A stretch of DNA of 40,281 nt from Bacillus xiamenensis. Lineage in GTDB: Bacteria; Bacillota; Bacilli; Bacillales; Bacillaceae. The translations under genes and the position numbers were made by a program. The stretch lies in NCBI RefSeq assembly GCF_000300535.1, contig NZ_AMSH01000030.1, positions 1 through 40,281 of the forward strand. The letters are read 5' to 3'. The notes beneath the pieces were generated by a model, which was not told the origin of the DNA, did no database searches, and saw only the letters and a list, made by a program, of their open reading frames with translations. Below, one piece after another: positions 15,143-23,596 of the stretch (its first letter is position 1; each line of letters begins with the position of its first letter).

Positions 15143-15919
15143 TTATTTTTTCATCATCGCTTTACGTGCTGCTTTTTCAAATAAAAATGGGAATAATTGA
15201 TACAGCTTACTGCCAGCATTCATCCAGCCTGGTAAATTAATCTCTCTTTTTTTCGTCATCATGGCTGACACGACCTTTCCTGCCACCTTGTCAGCACTAA
15301 GCATCATAAAATCCACGTTTTTCACATATTCACCGCTGCGATCTGCAATGGTAAAGAAGTCTGTGGCAATCGGCCCTGGGTTCACCGTCGTAACGTGAAT
15401 CCCGCAGTCTGCGAGCTCCATTCTAAGGCTGTTTGAAAATCCGAGAACAGCATGCTTAGATGCCGAATAGATCGCTGATTTAGGGGTGGCAATTTTCCCT
15501 GCCTGAGACGCGATATTGATAATATGTCCCTGTCCCCTTTGTTTCATCTCTGGAATGACCTTTTTCGTGCAGGCAATTAAACCAAATACATTGACCTCAA
15601 ACATTGACACCATTTCCTCAATGGATGCGTCCTCTACAAGATCAAATACCCCAAAGCCGGCATTGTTGACCAAAATATCAACAGCACCCACTTCTTGATA
15701 GGCTCGATCAATGTCCTCAAACTGACTGACATCAAGCTCTACGATGTGACACACCCCGCCAGCGCTCATAATCTTTTCTTTCACATCCGTGAGCTTTTCA
15801 AGTCGTCGTGCGGAAATCATGATTTCTGCTCCTTGGGCGGCTGCCAAATACGCCATCTTTTCACCAATACCGCCAGATGCACCTGTAATCCATATTCTCT
15901 TTCCTGTTAATCTTCCCAT
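15143..15919 (-). CDS. yqjQ: Short-chain dehydrogenase YqjQ
   Basis: 258 aa. NAD(P)-binding [12 protein letters not shown] near 13, NNAGFG near 88, catalytic Ser ([10 protein letters not shown]) and YSASKHA (Tyr-Lys near 154). The C-terminal [28 protein letters not shown] is characteristic of YqjQ/DltE-like SDRs. Substrate unknown. ATG at 15919 follows AAGGAG by 8 nt; the GTG at 15928 would overlap that site. Second gene of yqjP-yqjQ, 12 bp after yqjP. Confidence 0.92.
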   Translation of the reverse strand: MGRLTGKRIWITGASGGIGEKMAYLAAAQGAEIMISARRLEKLTDVKEKIMSAGGVCHIVELDVSQFEDIDRAYQEVGAVDILVNNAGFGVFDLVEDASIEEMVSMFEVNVFGLIACTKKVIPEMKQRGQGHIINIASQAGKIATPKSAIYSASKHAVLGFSNSLRMELADCGIHVTTVNPGPIATDFFTIADRSGEYVKNVDFMMLSADKVAGKVVSAMMTKKREINLPGWMNAGSKLYQLFPFLFEKAARKAMMKK

Positions 15920-15931
15920 ACGTTTCACTCC

Positions 15932-16882
15932 TTAGTTCGCCCGGTAATAGAGGGTTCCGTCTTTTTGCACTTCTTCAATTTGTCCAGCCGCTAAGAGCAC
16001 ATCGAGCTGACCTACTGTCTCGGACATCGTTAAAAATAGGGCTTCTTCATACAACACTGGAAATAGCTTGCGGCAAAGATGAAAGGCCGTCATTTCTTTT
16101 CGTTTGAGCAGCTGATACATCGTATTTGCCCGTTTCTCTTGTTTCTTAAATCTTTCTTCGATCAATTCATGATGAGATGTGATCAGCTGACCATGACCTG
16201 GATAAATTGTCTTGATTGGCAACTGCAATAACCGCTTGAGCGATGCTTTATATTGAAGCAGCGATTTTTGACGTTCTTTTCCTTTCACCGGCGCCTCCAT
16301 TAATGGATTTGAAGAAATGGTCGTGAGCAGTAGATCGCCACCAATGAAGTTCCCTGTTAATTCATCTAAAAAAGAAAGATGAGACTGTGCATGTCCTGGG
16401 GTCTCCATGACTAGGAAGTGATCATGCCCCTTCAAACGATCGCCTTCCCTTATGACGTCATGAACATGCGCAGTACAAGAATATGTATAGGACTGCTTCA
16501 CGATTCTTTCACACTCACTTTGACGAAGCGGCACACCTAACTGCTGAAAAAAATCATCCATAAAAATGATTTGGCGCTGTTTAAACGCTGAATCCTGACT
16601 AATATAGGGCTCATTCAGCTCATGTCCGATCACACGGACATGAGGTTTCATCAGATCTAAAAGACCGACATGATCTGCATGATGATGTGTCAAAACCACT
16701 TGATCAATATCGTCTATTGATAAATGATGTTCCTTTAATTGCGTAACAAAGGCATGCTGCGCTTCTTGTGTCATTGGCCCGCAATCCACTAAGGTCACCG
16801 CGTCACCTTTTAATACATATGCATGGACATCCCCCACAGCAAACGGTGTAGGAATGGATAATTGAATGATTTCTTCTTTCAC
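15932..16882 (-). CDS. yqjP: MBL-fold metallohydrolase YqjP
   Basis: 316 aa. Metallo-beta-lactamase fold with THHHADHVG (HxHxDH near 65), the third His in METPGHAQSHLSF and the Asp in GGDLLL, plus YPGHGQL near 214. The last ~80 residues form a helical, winged-helix-like domain (LLKRKEMTAFHLCRKLFP...TVGQLDVLLAAGQIEEV), typical of LACTB2-like hydrolases. Substrate unknown. Start GTG at 16882; AGGAG lies 13 nt upstream, a little far. First gene of yqjP-yqjQ, behind a good promoter. Confidence 0.9.
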   Translation of the reverse strand: MKEEIIQLSIPTPFAVGDVHAYVLKGDAVTLVDCGPMTQEAQHAFVTQLKEHHLSIDDIDQVVLTHHHADHVGLLDLMKPHVRVIGHELNEPYISQDSAFKQRQIIFMDDFFQQLGVPLRQSECERIVKQSYTYSCTAHVHDVIREGDRLKGHDHFLVMETPGHAQSHLSFLDELTGNFIGGDLLLTTISSNPLMEAPVKGKERQKSLLQYKASLKRLLQLPIKTIYPGHGQLITSHHELIEERFKKQEKRANTMYQLLKRKEMTAFHLCRKLFPVLYEEALFLTMSETVGQLDVLLAAGQIEEVQKDGTLYYRAN

Positions 16883-16943
16883 TTTTATACGTCATCTCCT
16901 GCTTTTTGACTCATGGATCATCACCATTTACGCTTCTTTATTC

Positions 16944-16972
16944 ATTGTATCTTGCAAAGGGCAGACTGTCAT
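16944..16972 (-). promoter_or_regulatory. SigA-type promoter of yqjP-yqjQ
   Basis: On the minus strand ATGACA (16967-16972) is followed after 17 bp by TACAAT (16944-16949), 62 nt upstream of the yqjP start. Confidence 0.65.
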
Positions 16973-17008
16973 GCGGTTTGGATAGTCAATTTTTTTCTAT
17001 CTCCCCTA

Positions 17009-17038
17009 TTGACACAAACTTGTCCATCGTTGCATAAT
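17009..17038 (+). promoter_or_regulatory. SigA-type promoter of the proI T-box transcript
   Basis: Perfect -35 TTGACA (17009-17014), 18-bp spacer, -10 CATAAT (17033-17038). The predicted start is about 17045. Confidence 0.78.
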
Positions 17039-17044
17039 GAACAA

Positions 17045-17282
17045 CAAATATATGATGCGCGATGACAAGGATTAGTAAGCAAAATAATGATGCAAGAGAG
17101 TGAAGTCCGCCGGCTGTAAGACTTCACCATCCTCTTATTTGCTGAACCTGCCCTTTGAGCTGTTAGGCAAACCTAAACGTTTCCCGCGTTAAGGGACTAG
17201 AGCTGAGTATGCATGATTGCATGCTAATTGAGGGTGGTACCGCGAAAAAACCTTTCGTCCTTTGTAGACGAGAGGTTTTTTT
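17045..17282 (+). promoter_or_regulatory. Proline T-box riboswitch controlling proI
   Basis: The T-box AGGGTGGTACCGCG is at 17231-17244. Stem I is formed by AGCAAAATAA and TTATTTGCT, with the AGTA and AGAGAG-type motifs. The specifier bulge GAACCTGCC puts CCT at 17147-17149, a proline codon. The terminator stem (17247-17259 with 17267-17279) ends in a T run. Uncharged tRNA-Pro should favour the antiterminator and turn proI on. This fills most of the gene-free stretch 16883-17306, with the two promoters. Confidence 0.93.
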
Positions 17283-17306
17283 ATTTTCTACAAGGAGGAG
17301 CAGCTG

Positions 17307-18134
17307 ATGAGTAAAATTGGATTTATCGGTGCAGGCTCGATGGCCGAGTCTATGATCAAAGGGTTATTAAAAAGCGGCATGATGTCAAATGAAGATATCA
17401 TTGTCACAAATAAATCAAACAAAAAACGATTAGATGAATTAAAGACACGTTATGGAGTCAAAACAGACTTCTCCCGTTCCTTTATTTATGATGAAGCTGA
17501 TATTTTGGTGTTTGCTTTAAAACCAAAAGATGCGGAAAGCGGGATTGCTGATGTACGTCCTCATTTGAATGGACAGCTGATCGTTTCTATTTTGGCGGGT
17601 ATTTCTATTGAAACCATTCAACATTATGCCGGCGGGAAAACGGCGGTGGTTCGCGCTATGCCAAATACTTCAGCGGCGATTCAGCAATCTGCAACCGGCA
17701 TTGCCGTAAGTGATGAAGTCACAGAGGCACAAAAGAAAAAGGCGGTTGAGCTGTTTGAAACGATCGGTCATGTGACGGTCTTAGATGAATCACAGCTGAA
17801 TGCGGTCACAGCTATTGCGGGCAGCGGTCCTGCCTTTATTTATCATTTGATTGAAGGAATGGAGCGAGGTGCATCGGAGCTTGGGATGGACCAAGAGACA
17901 GCGAAATTGCTCATTTGTCAAATGATTGCAGGGGCTGCTAATATGCTGCAAGATAGCGGAAAGGAACCTGCTGAACTGCGCAAAGAAATTACCAGTGAAG
18001 GCGGAACGACAGAGGCTGGACTGAACACACTTGCTTCCTATCAATTTGAAGAAGCGATTGTCGATTGTGTGAAAACAGCGACAAAACGTGCAGCAGAATT
18101 AAACGACATGTTTTCAGCAAGTACGTATAAATAA
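17307..18134 (+). CDS. proI: Pyrroline-5-carboxylate reductase
   Basis: 275 aa. It reduces pyrroline-5-carboxylate to proline with NAD(P)H, the last step of proline synthesis. N-terminal Rossmann motif IGFIGAGSMAESM, NTSAAI near 116, and the conserved C-terminal signature around AIAGSGPAFIYHLIEG and EITSEGGTTEAGL (about 172-240). Ideal AAGGAGGAG site. The CCU-specific T-box upstream confirms a proline role. Position matches yqjO (proI) of B. subtilis. Confidence 0.96.
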   Translation: MSKIGFIGAGSMAESMIKGLLKSGMMSNEDIIVTNKSNKKRLDELKTRYGVKTDFSRSFIYDEADILVFALKPKDAESGIADVRPHLNGQLIVSILAGISIETIQHYAGGKTAVVRAMPNTSAAIQQSATGIAVSDEVTEAQKKKAVELFETIGHVTVLDESQLNAVTAIAGSGPAFIYHLIEGMERGASELGMDQETAKLLICQMIAGAANMLQDSGKEPAELRKEITSEGGTTEAGLNTLASYQFEEAIVDCVKTATKRAAELNDMFSASTYK

Positions 18135-18139
18135 TATAG

Positions 18140-18186
18140 AAAAGCACCTGTTTTGATGGGGTCAGTCCCATGACAGGTGCTTTTTT
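18140..18186 (+). terminator. Intrinsic terminator of proI
   Basis: AAAAGCACCTGT pairs with ACAGGTGCTTTT, with an inner GATGGG/CCCAT stem, followed by a T run. Confidence 0.92.
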
Positions 18187-18198
18187 ACATATATCCAT

Positions 18199-18342
18199 CT
18201 ATTTTTTCTCGCTCGTCATTGAATTCAAGCAGTGTGATTGATCTTTTGGTTCTTTCTGTTCTTTTGTTGAAACGGCTTGTTCTATTAGATAATCACGCGC
18301 TTGATAAAAATGAACATCAATCAACAATTCTTGGTGCTTCAT
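18199..18342 (-). CDS. Small 47-aa protein, unknown
   Basis: ATG at 18342 is preceded by a perfect GAGGAGGT 8 nt away, so translation is likely. The product is hydrophilic: MKHQELLIDVHFYQARDYLI, then a Lys/Glu/Gln-rich tail with one Cys, ending MTSEKK. No signal or membrane segment. Not recognised. The ribosome site overlaps the end of the DinB-fold gene, so it is the last gene of the radical SAM operon and just converges on proI. Alternatives are a tail gene with its own role or a small regulator. Confidence 0.65.
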   Translation of the reverse strand: MKHQELLIDVHFYQARDYLIEQAVSTKEQKEPKDQSHCLNSMTSEKK

Positions 18343-18356
18343 TGATTAGCACCTCC

Positions 18357-18845
18357 TCATATAGATGATTTGTTCATGGATAGGATGGCTTTTATTTGGG
18401 CGAGGTGATGATTTTCATGTAAAGCAATGGTTTCAGCTAAGATTTGGACTGTCATCACCCCTTCTTCAGGATGGAGACCAGAGCAATCCCATGTATCCTT
18501 GTGTAATAGCTGGAGTGTGTTGTTTCTGCTCTCTTTTAGGCGCTCAAGCAATGCACGGATCTCTTGTGCGGTGTACCTTTCATAAGCTCTTTCCTTCACA
18601 TAAATCTCAGGATCATACGATTGGAAAGGTGTGTTCTCATTTGAAAGTGCCTGCTCTATCCGCTCTGACCAGACTTCCTCTGTATCATACAAATGGCCAG
18701 TGATTTGTTTAATAGACCACTTGCCTTCTCCTAAAGATTGATCTAATGTGTGCTCATCACAAGCCTGCACTAGCTCCTCAAGCTCACGAATACTCCTTTG
18801 AAGCGATGTGACGATTTCTGTTTTTGTTAATTTTCCAGTTTCCAT
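18357..18845 (-). CDS. DinB-fold (DinB/YfiT-like) protein
   Basis: 162 aa, four-helix bundle of the DinB superfamily. The metal-binding histidines are visible: GKWSIKQITGHLYDTEEVW near 41-60 and ETIALHENHHLAQI near the C-terminus. Family members include bacillithiol S-transferases and other thiol-dependent detoxification enzymes, so a self-protection role in this operon is possible but unproved. Start: ATG 18845 after GGAGA (13 nt) gives a family-like N-terminus; ATG 18896, inside the MFS gene, has only a weak site. It overlaps or abuts the MFS gene. Confidence 0.8.
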   Translation of the reverse strand: METGKLTKTEIVTSLQRSIRELEELVQACDEHTLDQSLGEGKWSIKQITGHLYDTEEVWSERIEQALSNENTPFQSYDPEIYVKERAYERYTAQEIRALLERLKESRNNTLQLLHKDTWDCSGLHPEEGVMTVQILAETIALHENHHLAQIKAILSMNKSSI

Positions 18846-18864
18846 TGCGTAATCAAAGTCTCCT

Positions 18865-20121
18865 TTATAGTGAATGCATTTCTCTTTTGGATTCATCTTG
18901 CGGTTTCTCTTTTAGTAACAATAAGTTGTTCATCAAACCAGCTAATATCAAAAGACCTGCCATACACATAGCAATGACATGTATAGGAATCAAATCTCCG
19001 ATGAACGCCATGATGATAAATCCACTAATATAAAATATGCGTGATAATGCAAGTCCAGCCGAAAAAACCCGGGCTCTTAAATGACTGCTTGCATATGTCA
19101 TAATATTTGTAGAGTACAAAACTTCGACTGGGCTGTATAATAGATTTGCTAATAAAACAACAAATAAAAATCCAATAAAATTTGTTTGTTGATAGGAAAG
19201 CGCATGTAATATCGCTAACAATATGATCGATATCGTTGACCATCTTTTATAAAACTGAAAGGAGAATTTCACTTTTTTAAAATAAGCTGCGAGTGTAATT
19301 CCTCCGATTATTTGCCCTAGTCCACTTATTGTATGTCCAAGCCCTAAGCCAAAATTCCCTTCCTTTGCTACTTCTAAAATGTACAAACTAAACATGACAT
19401 AAACAATGCTTAAAGCGAATTCTCTAGACATCAATATCCATATGGCACTTTGAATTTTGGGCGACCCTTTGATTTCTTCAATGCCCTCTTTAAAGCTTTG
19501 AACATATGACACATACTCTTTTTTTTCAGACGTTTCTTTCGCTTTAATAGGGATTAGCAGCATAGCTGATAATAAAAATGTCATCGCATCCACCAAATAA
19601 ATGGTGGAAACGGACCAGATTTCTGTGACCAACCCGCCTACACCTGTCGCAATCAGCATGGAGGCACTAAAAGACGTTGCCAGTATACTATTTCCCTTAG
19701 AAAGCTGCTCTTTATCTAGGATTTCAGGAATCATAGATGAACGAGCAGGCAAGTATATACCTGAAAAAGCACCATTTAACGCTAGTAAAAAATAAAGGAT
19801 AAACGGTGTCACATTCAATGTAACTACTAAAACAAAGCCTAGTCCTATGATAAAGCGTGCCAAATCTGCAAAAATTACAACTTTCTTGTAAGAAAACTTA
19901 TCTATAATTGGGCTTAAAAGCATAGATGTTAAAATGAGAGGAAGCATTGAACAAATAAATAGAATACTTAGGTGAGTCGCTCTGCCAGTAAGTTCATAGA
20001 TTAAGCCAATCGTAGCGATCGTTCTAAACCAATCTCCAAAAGCAGATAAGTTTTGTCCAATAAAGAAACTGACAAAGTTCTGATTTTTAAAAAGAGATGT
20101 CGTTTCTTTCTTTAAAATCAT
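18865..20121 (-). CDS. MFS exporter of the radical SAM operon
   Basis: 418 aa with about 12 hydrophobic segments, of the MFS_3/EntS-like group (SFFIGQNLSAFGDWFRTIATIGLIYELTG-type start; LPARSSMIPEILDKEQL near 135). Such proteins export siderophores, peptides and drugs. The start ATG overlaps the radical SAM stop as TAATG, so translation is tightly coupled; GAGGTG lies 8 nt upstream. AT-rich compared with the neighbouring core genes. It is most simply the exporter for whatever the radical SAM enzyme makes, or a resistance pump. Confidence 0.85.
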   Translation of the reverse strand: MILKKETTSLFKNQNFVSFFIGQNLSAFGDWFRTIATIGLIYELTGRATHLSILFICSMLPLILTSMLLSPIIDKFSYKKVVIFADLARFIIGLGFVLVVTLNVTPFILYFLLALNGAFSGIYLPARSSMIPEILDKEQLSKGNSILATSFSASMLIATGVGGLVTEIWSVSTIYLVDAMTFLLSAMLLIPIKAKETSEKKEYVSYVQSFKEGIEEIKGSPKIQSAIWILMSREFALSIVYVMFSLYILEVAKEGNFGLGLGHTISGLGQIIGGITLAAYFKKVKFSFQFYKRWSTISIILLAILHALSYQQTNFIGFLFVVLLANLLYSPVEVLYSTNIMTYASSHLRARVFSAGLALSRIFYISGFIIMAFIGDLIPIHVIAMCMAGLLILAGLMNNLLLLKEKPQDESKREMHSL

Positions 20122-21488
20122 TAGAGGAGCACCTCTGTCGTCTCATACCAGCCTAATTCTTTTTGCATAAACTCGACGGCTTGATCATAATTAGCTCTTT
20201 CTTTTTCTGGTATAAGATCAACTAAAATCGCAGGATACCAAGGTTTCGCTTCTTCTTTTATCACAAAATATTGCTCCGCCTCCTCCACGATCCCTCTCAA
20301 CATGAGTAATTCTAGTTTGCGATAAATCTCTTCACGCTTTGGCATTTGATTAAGATGTGCTTTTTCTATTTTCATTGTTTTAGGGAAAAAGACGAGTCTT
20401 CTATCAAAAGCATGATACTCTCTAGATTTGACAATAGGTAATTCTTGAGTTGTCAGGCTTTCGATGTATCTTTGGGTATTTCCTTCATTTGACCATATCA
20501 TGCCTTGCATGTACGAGATGGCACCTGTGCCAAGTCCAATATATTGATCTTCATAACCACCGTAAATCACTTCGCCATATTGAAAACGTTTATTTTGATG
20601 CTCAGGAGCCATAAACGTATAGACATAATTTTGATGCCAGCCCTTCGTTTTTAAGTGACGATAGAGTGTGTCGCTAAACTCAAACTTTTCTTTAGGATTT
20701 GGCGGCATAGGAACTTTGCCTTTATTTATTTTTGATAACCATCCCTTTGAACATGCAATGTATTCTAATGGATACGTATCAATACTTGTGCTTCCTAATG
20801 CCATCACACCATTTATGTCCTCTATCATCTCTTCTTTCGTTTGCCCAGGCAGCTGATATAATAAATCAATATTATAGGATTGGAAATGCCGCTTCATTAA
20901 GTCTACCGTCTGAGAGATTTGATCAAAACTAGCAGTTAAATTGAACATTTTCCGATAATGTTCGTTTAATGTTTGGACACCAAAGCTCCCTCTATTTGCT
21001 CCACCTTCAGACATGGCAGCCACTCTTTCTGTTGTAGCTGTCTTTGCTTCACACTCAAAAGTCCATTCATAGTCAGGTGACAATGTGAAGTTTTCTTTTA
21101 TTGCAGTCGAAAGTCGATAAATCAGCTCAGGAGGCATAATGGAAGGAGTCCCTCCACCAACAAATACCACATCAAAAGTCATTTTTTGAATATTAGGAGA
21201 TTGTGATAGAATGCGCATCTCATTGATTAAAGCATCAATATACTTTCCGATCATAGGCTCATATTTTGTGGATTTAATAAAGGGGCAGAACGAACAGATG
21301 GTATCACAGAAAGGGATATGTAAATATAAAGCATTTTTCCCCTTTTGAAATGTTCGTTCTTTTTGGATGAATTCTGTCACACGAGATTGTGCTCCTTCTT
21401 GGCTAGATTGACCAAAAAACGGATAAAGAAAATTCCATAAAGGCGGATGCTCTTCATAATAATTTTTCATATTTGACAATTCTCTCAC
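20121..21488 (-). CDS. HemW/HemN-like radical SAM enzyme
   Basis: 455 aa. The radical SAM cluster motif CDTICSFC (CxxxCxxC) sits near 61-68 in YLHIPFCDTICSFCPF, followed by VFVGGGTPS near 110, FECEAKT near 144, RGSFGVQTLNEHYRKMFN near 166, NIDLLYQLPGQT near 209 and GLGTGAIS near 325. This is the HemW/HemN architecture with a C-terminal winged-helix-like part. In HemW the segment is usually CxYCDF; here it is CSFCPF. Family members insert heme, oxidise coproporphyrinogen, degrade heme or methylate natural products. The context (tiny ORFs, MFS exporter, DinB protein) argues against housekeeping heme synthesis. Start GTG 21488 has only a poor site; ATG 21470 is an alternative. Confidence 0.85.
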   Translation of the reverse strand: MRELSNMKNYYEEHPPLWNFLYPFFGQSSQEGAQSRVTEFIQKERTFQKGKNALYLHIPFCDTICSFCPFIKSTKYEPMIGKYIDALINEMRILSQSPNIQKMTFDVVFVGGGTPSIMPPELIYRLSTAIKENFTLSPDYEWTFECEAKTATTERVAAMSEGGANRGSFGVQTLNEHYRKMFNLTASFDQISQTVDLMKRHFQSYNIDLLYQLPGQTKEEMIEDINGVMALGSTSIDTYPLEYIACSKGWLSKINKGKVPMPPNPKEKFEFSDTLYRHLKTKGWHQNYVYTFMAPEHQNKRFQYGEVIYGGYEDQYIGLGTGAISYMQGMIWSNEGNTQRYIESLTTQELPIVKSREYHAFDRRLVFFPKTMKIEKAHLNQMPKREEIYRKLELLMLRGIVEEAEQYFVIKEEAKPWYPAILVDLIPEKERANYDQAVEFMQKELGWYETTEVLL

Positions 21489-21522
21489 CCAACTCTCATC
21501 TATTTTTAGTCCTTATACAGAT

Positions 21523-21585
21523 TCACAGAGAAGCTAAAACATTCGCTTCTCTGCGGTGTACACTGTTTTGTAAGTATTCGTTCAT
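21523..21585 (-). CDS. 20-codon ORF between the 9-codon ORF and the radical SAM gene
   Basis: Reads MNEYLQNSVHRREANVLASL. It begins 3 nt after the stop of the 9-codon ORF and has no ribosome site of its own, so it would need coupled translation. A perfect 9-bp stem (21526-21534 with 21545-21553) lies within it. It may be a second peptide, or simply the sequence around an attenuator hairpin. Low confidence as a gene. Confidence 0.35.
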   Translation of the reverse strand: MNEYLQNSVHRREANVLASL

Positions 21586-21588
21586 TTT

Positions 21589-21618
21589 TTAGATCGCAAT
21601 CCATTCGTTACGTTTCAT
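21589..21618 (-). CDS. 9-codon ORF MKRNEWIAI at the head of the operon
   Basis: The ATG at 21618 has AAGGAGGTGA 6-8 nt upstream, the strongest ribosome site in this operon, yet the frame closes after nine codons. A consensus promoter lies 51 nt upstream. Such an arrangement is seen for leader peptides that control a downstream gene and, rarely, for very short peptide-product precursors (microcin C has seven codons). It resembles no peptide I know. Confidence 0.6.
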   Translation of the reverse strand: MKRNEWIAI

Positions 21619-21635
21619 TTAAATCACCTCCTTAT

Positions 21636-21697
21636 AATTAGGGTAATTGTAACTAAATTACATAATTGATTATAATATACTTTTCTGAATATTTCAA
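21636..21697 (-). promoter_or_regulatory. SigA promoter of the radical SAM operon with palindromic leader
   Basis: On the minus strand TTGAAA (21692-21697), 17 bp, then TATAAT (21669-21674): near consensus. Downstream of the predicted start, GTAATT and AATTAC form an inverted repeat 7 bp apart (about 21643-21661), a possible operator. Confidence 0.75.
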
Positions 21698-21795
21698 TCA
21701 TTTTAACTATTTTTGTTAGTTCTATCGTTTCACATTGCCGTTTTCATATATAACTTCTGGCATAATGAAGAAAAAATAGACTAAATGTTCACAAC

Positions 21796-21826
21796 AAAAA
21801 GCCCTATCATCACGATAGGACTTTTT
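21796..21826 (-). terminator. Terminator of yqjN
   Basis: AAAAAG-C-CCTATC pairs with GATAGG-A-CTTTTT around an ATCAC loop; T runs on both strands. Confidence 0.9.
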
Positions 21827-21837
21827 GCCACATATGC

Positions 21838-23451
21838 TTACTCTTTCTCTAATAACGCATGAATCGTTGATTCTAAGAGCGACGGCAAAACGCCGAAAGA
21901 GAACGGGATATGCAGACGTTCTGTCCATTTGTGCGGGTCCTTTCCTAATGGACCAACGTTGATGACCGGAACGTAAAGTGCCTCCTTTTCTCCTTGCGGT
22001 AACGAGTAGCCTTTTTGGTAAAGCGGCATGTTGACCGTATAATCGGCTACATCCTGTTTTTCAAGCTGCAAGTAGCTTAAATCAGACAATCCGGGGAAAT
22101 ATTTCACTTCTTCTACTTCAAGTCCATAGACCTCTTTTGCCTCCCTTTGAATCTTCTTTAAGGTCATCTGAATATGCTGATCATCTGTTGAAGACACTGA
22201 AGGATAAAATGGCGGACTATAAAATAGAACAATGAGCGGCCCCTCTTCCTTACAAAGAGTCGTCAGCTCTGATACGATTTTGGTTGAGAAATCACGATCT
22301 CCGAGCTCACCCCGGTTGGCGAATGCATAGTTGACAATACGCTCGACTTCCTGCGTGCCTGATCGTTCAGCGGCTTTTTGATACAGCTCATGATATGTAA
22401 GAACCGTGATGTTCGTGTCAATGGGTGTAAAGTGTTTGAAGCGCTGAAATGCAGCCGTTTTCTGTTTCAGATTGGCCTCAATTTGCATGGCTGCTTGTTT
22501 CGCAGTTTCATAGAGAAGCCCGTGGAGCTCTTCACTTGAGCGTTTCATCATAAGCACATTAAATAGAGAAACAGCCGTGTGAGGCGTTTGAACGGAATAG
22601 GCTTCTTTCAAATCCTTTTGCATCAAATTGGTGGGAGGCGGCGTCACTTCACCATCTACTTCCTCACAATAATCACTATTCAGTTCTAACAAACGGTTGA
22701 GTTCAGACACCATAAAATTCGCGTTTAAGCCTGAGAAAGGCTCTCCTACATGCGTTTCAATTCCTTTACAAAAAAATCCGGCAAGCACCTTCCCTATACT
22801 GCCTGTATAAATATATTGGTGCGTATCTCCTGGATACTTTTCAAACATCGGCTCGCTGTTTAAACACGCGGTATAATCAAGATCGTACTTCTCCTTGAGC
22901 TCTTTTAGCTTTGGGACAGCCTCGAGCATTCCCTGTGAGTTCACCTCTTCATCTGGAACTGTCACGAGAAGGACATTTCCTTCAAATCTCTCCGTCATCG
23001 CTCTTTCCAGCATAGAAAGCTGCACGGTCAAACCTGCTTTCATATCCATAGACCCTCTTCCAAACAGCCAGTCACCTGAAGCCAAATCCTCTCTTGCTCT
23101 CTTTGGAAGAAGCGCACTTTTTTGAGAAAAGGATGCCATTAACTCTTCGGGCTTACACGCCATATTTTGAAATTCTCCGTAATCCTCAGTATCGACTACA
23201 TCAAAGTGACTGAGCAAAAGTACGGTACGTGGCAGCGTACTGCGTTTGACAAGAGCCGTTAAATAATACCGGCCGTCTTTCATCGGATGCAAAGCCAAAT
23301 GGTCAGGATGCTGCTCAAAATACGGACGCTCCCTCAGCAAGTAATATACATATTCCGCTAACGCGACTTCTCCCGTTGTACCAGATATGCTTTCATATTG
23401 CATAAGAGCTGTGAGCAGCTCCTTTAGTTCACTCTCTGTTTGCCATTTCAT
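21838..23451 (-). CDS. yqjN: M20-family peptidase/amidohydrolase YqjN
   Basis: 537 aa. M20 metallopeptidase features: LLLSHFDVVDTEDYG (metal His and Asp, about 76), GRGSMDMKAG (bridging Asp, about 129), VPDEEVNSQGM (catalytic and metal Glu, about 164), and TGSIGKV before the dimerisation lid. It resembles RocB-like proteins of arginine utilisation; substrate unknown. ATG at 23451 follows GGGGGA; the frame extends upstream to 23529 without a site. Between the radical SAM cassette and divergent namA; in B. subtilis it adjoins proI. Confidence 0.9.
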   Translation of the reverse strand: MKWQTESELKELLTALMQYESISGTTGEVALAEYVYYLLRERPYFEQHPDHLALHPMKDGRYYLTALVKRSTLPRTVLLLSHFDVVDTEDYGEFQNMACKPEELMASFSQKSALLPKRAREDLASGDWLFGRGSMDMKAGLTVQLSMLERAMTERFEGNVLLVTVPDEEVNSQGMLEAVPKLKELKEKYDLDYTACLNSEPMFEKYPGDTHQYIYTGSIGKVLAGFFCKGIETHVGEPFSGLNANFMVSELNRLLELNSDYCEEVDGEVTPPPTNLMQKDLKEAYSVQTPHTAVSLFNVLMMKRSSEELHGLLYETAKQAAMQIEANLKQKTAAFQRFKHFTPIDTNITVLTYHELYQKAAERSGTQEVERIVNYAFANRGELGDRDFSTKIVSELTTLCKEEGPLIVLFYSPPFYPSVSSTDDQHIQMTLKKIQREAKEVYGLEVEEVKYFPGLSDLSYLQLEKQDVADYTVNMPLYQKGYSLPQGEKEALYVPVINVGPLGKDPHKWTERLHIPFSFGVLPSLLESTIHALLEKE

Positions 23452-23534
23452 CCGTTTTCCCCCTTTGATGTCCTTGATCTTATCCTCCATTATACAAAAA
23501 CGTGTAGAAAAGCTATATGATTTGAGCACCTTTT

Positions 23535-23563
23535 ATGACGAATGTTTGAATGGTTGTTATAAT
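23535..23563 (+). promoter_or_regulatory. Promoter of namA
   Basis: ATGACG (23535-23540), 17 bp, extended -10 TGT-TATAAT (23558-23563), 34 nt before the start. Confidence 0.6.
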
Positions 23564-23596
23564 CGGCTATACCATTCTATGAGGAGGCGAAGGTAA

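Noticed and set aside
20121-21488. Radical SAM protein as the housekeeping hemW or hemN
   Set aside because: The motif has CSFCPF in place of CxYCDF, and it sits in an accessory operon with an exporter; housekeeping hemW lies elsewhere in Bacillus.
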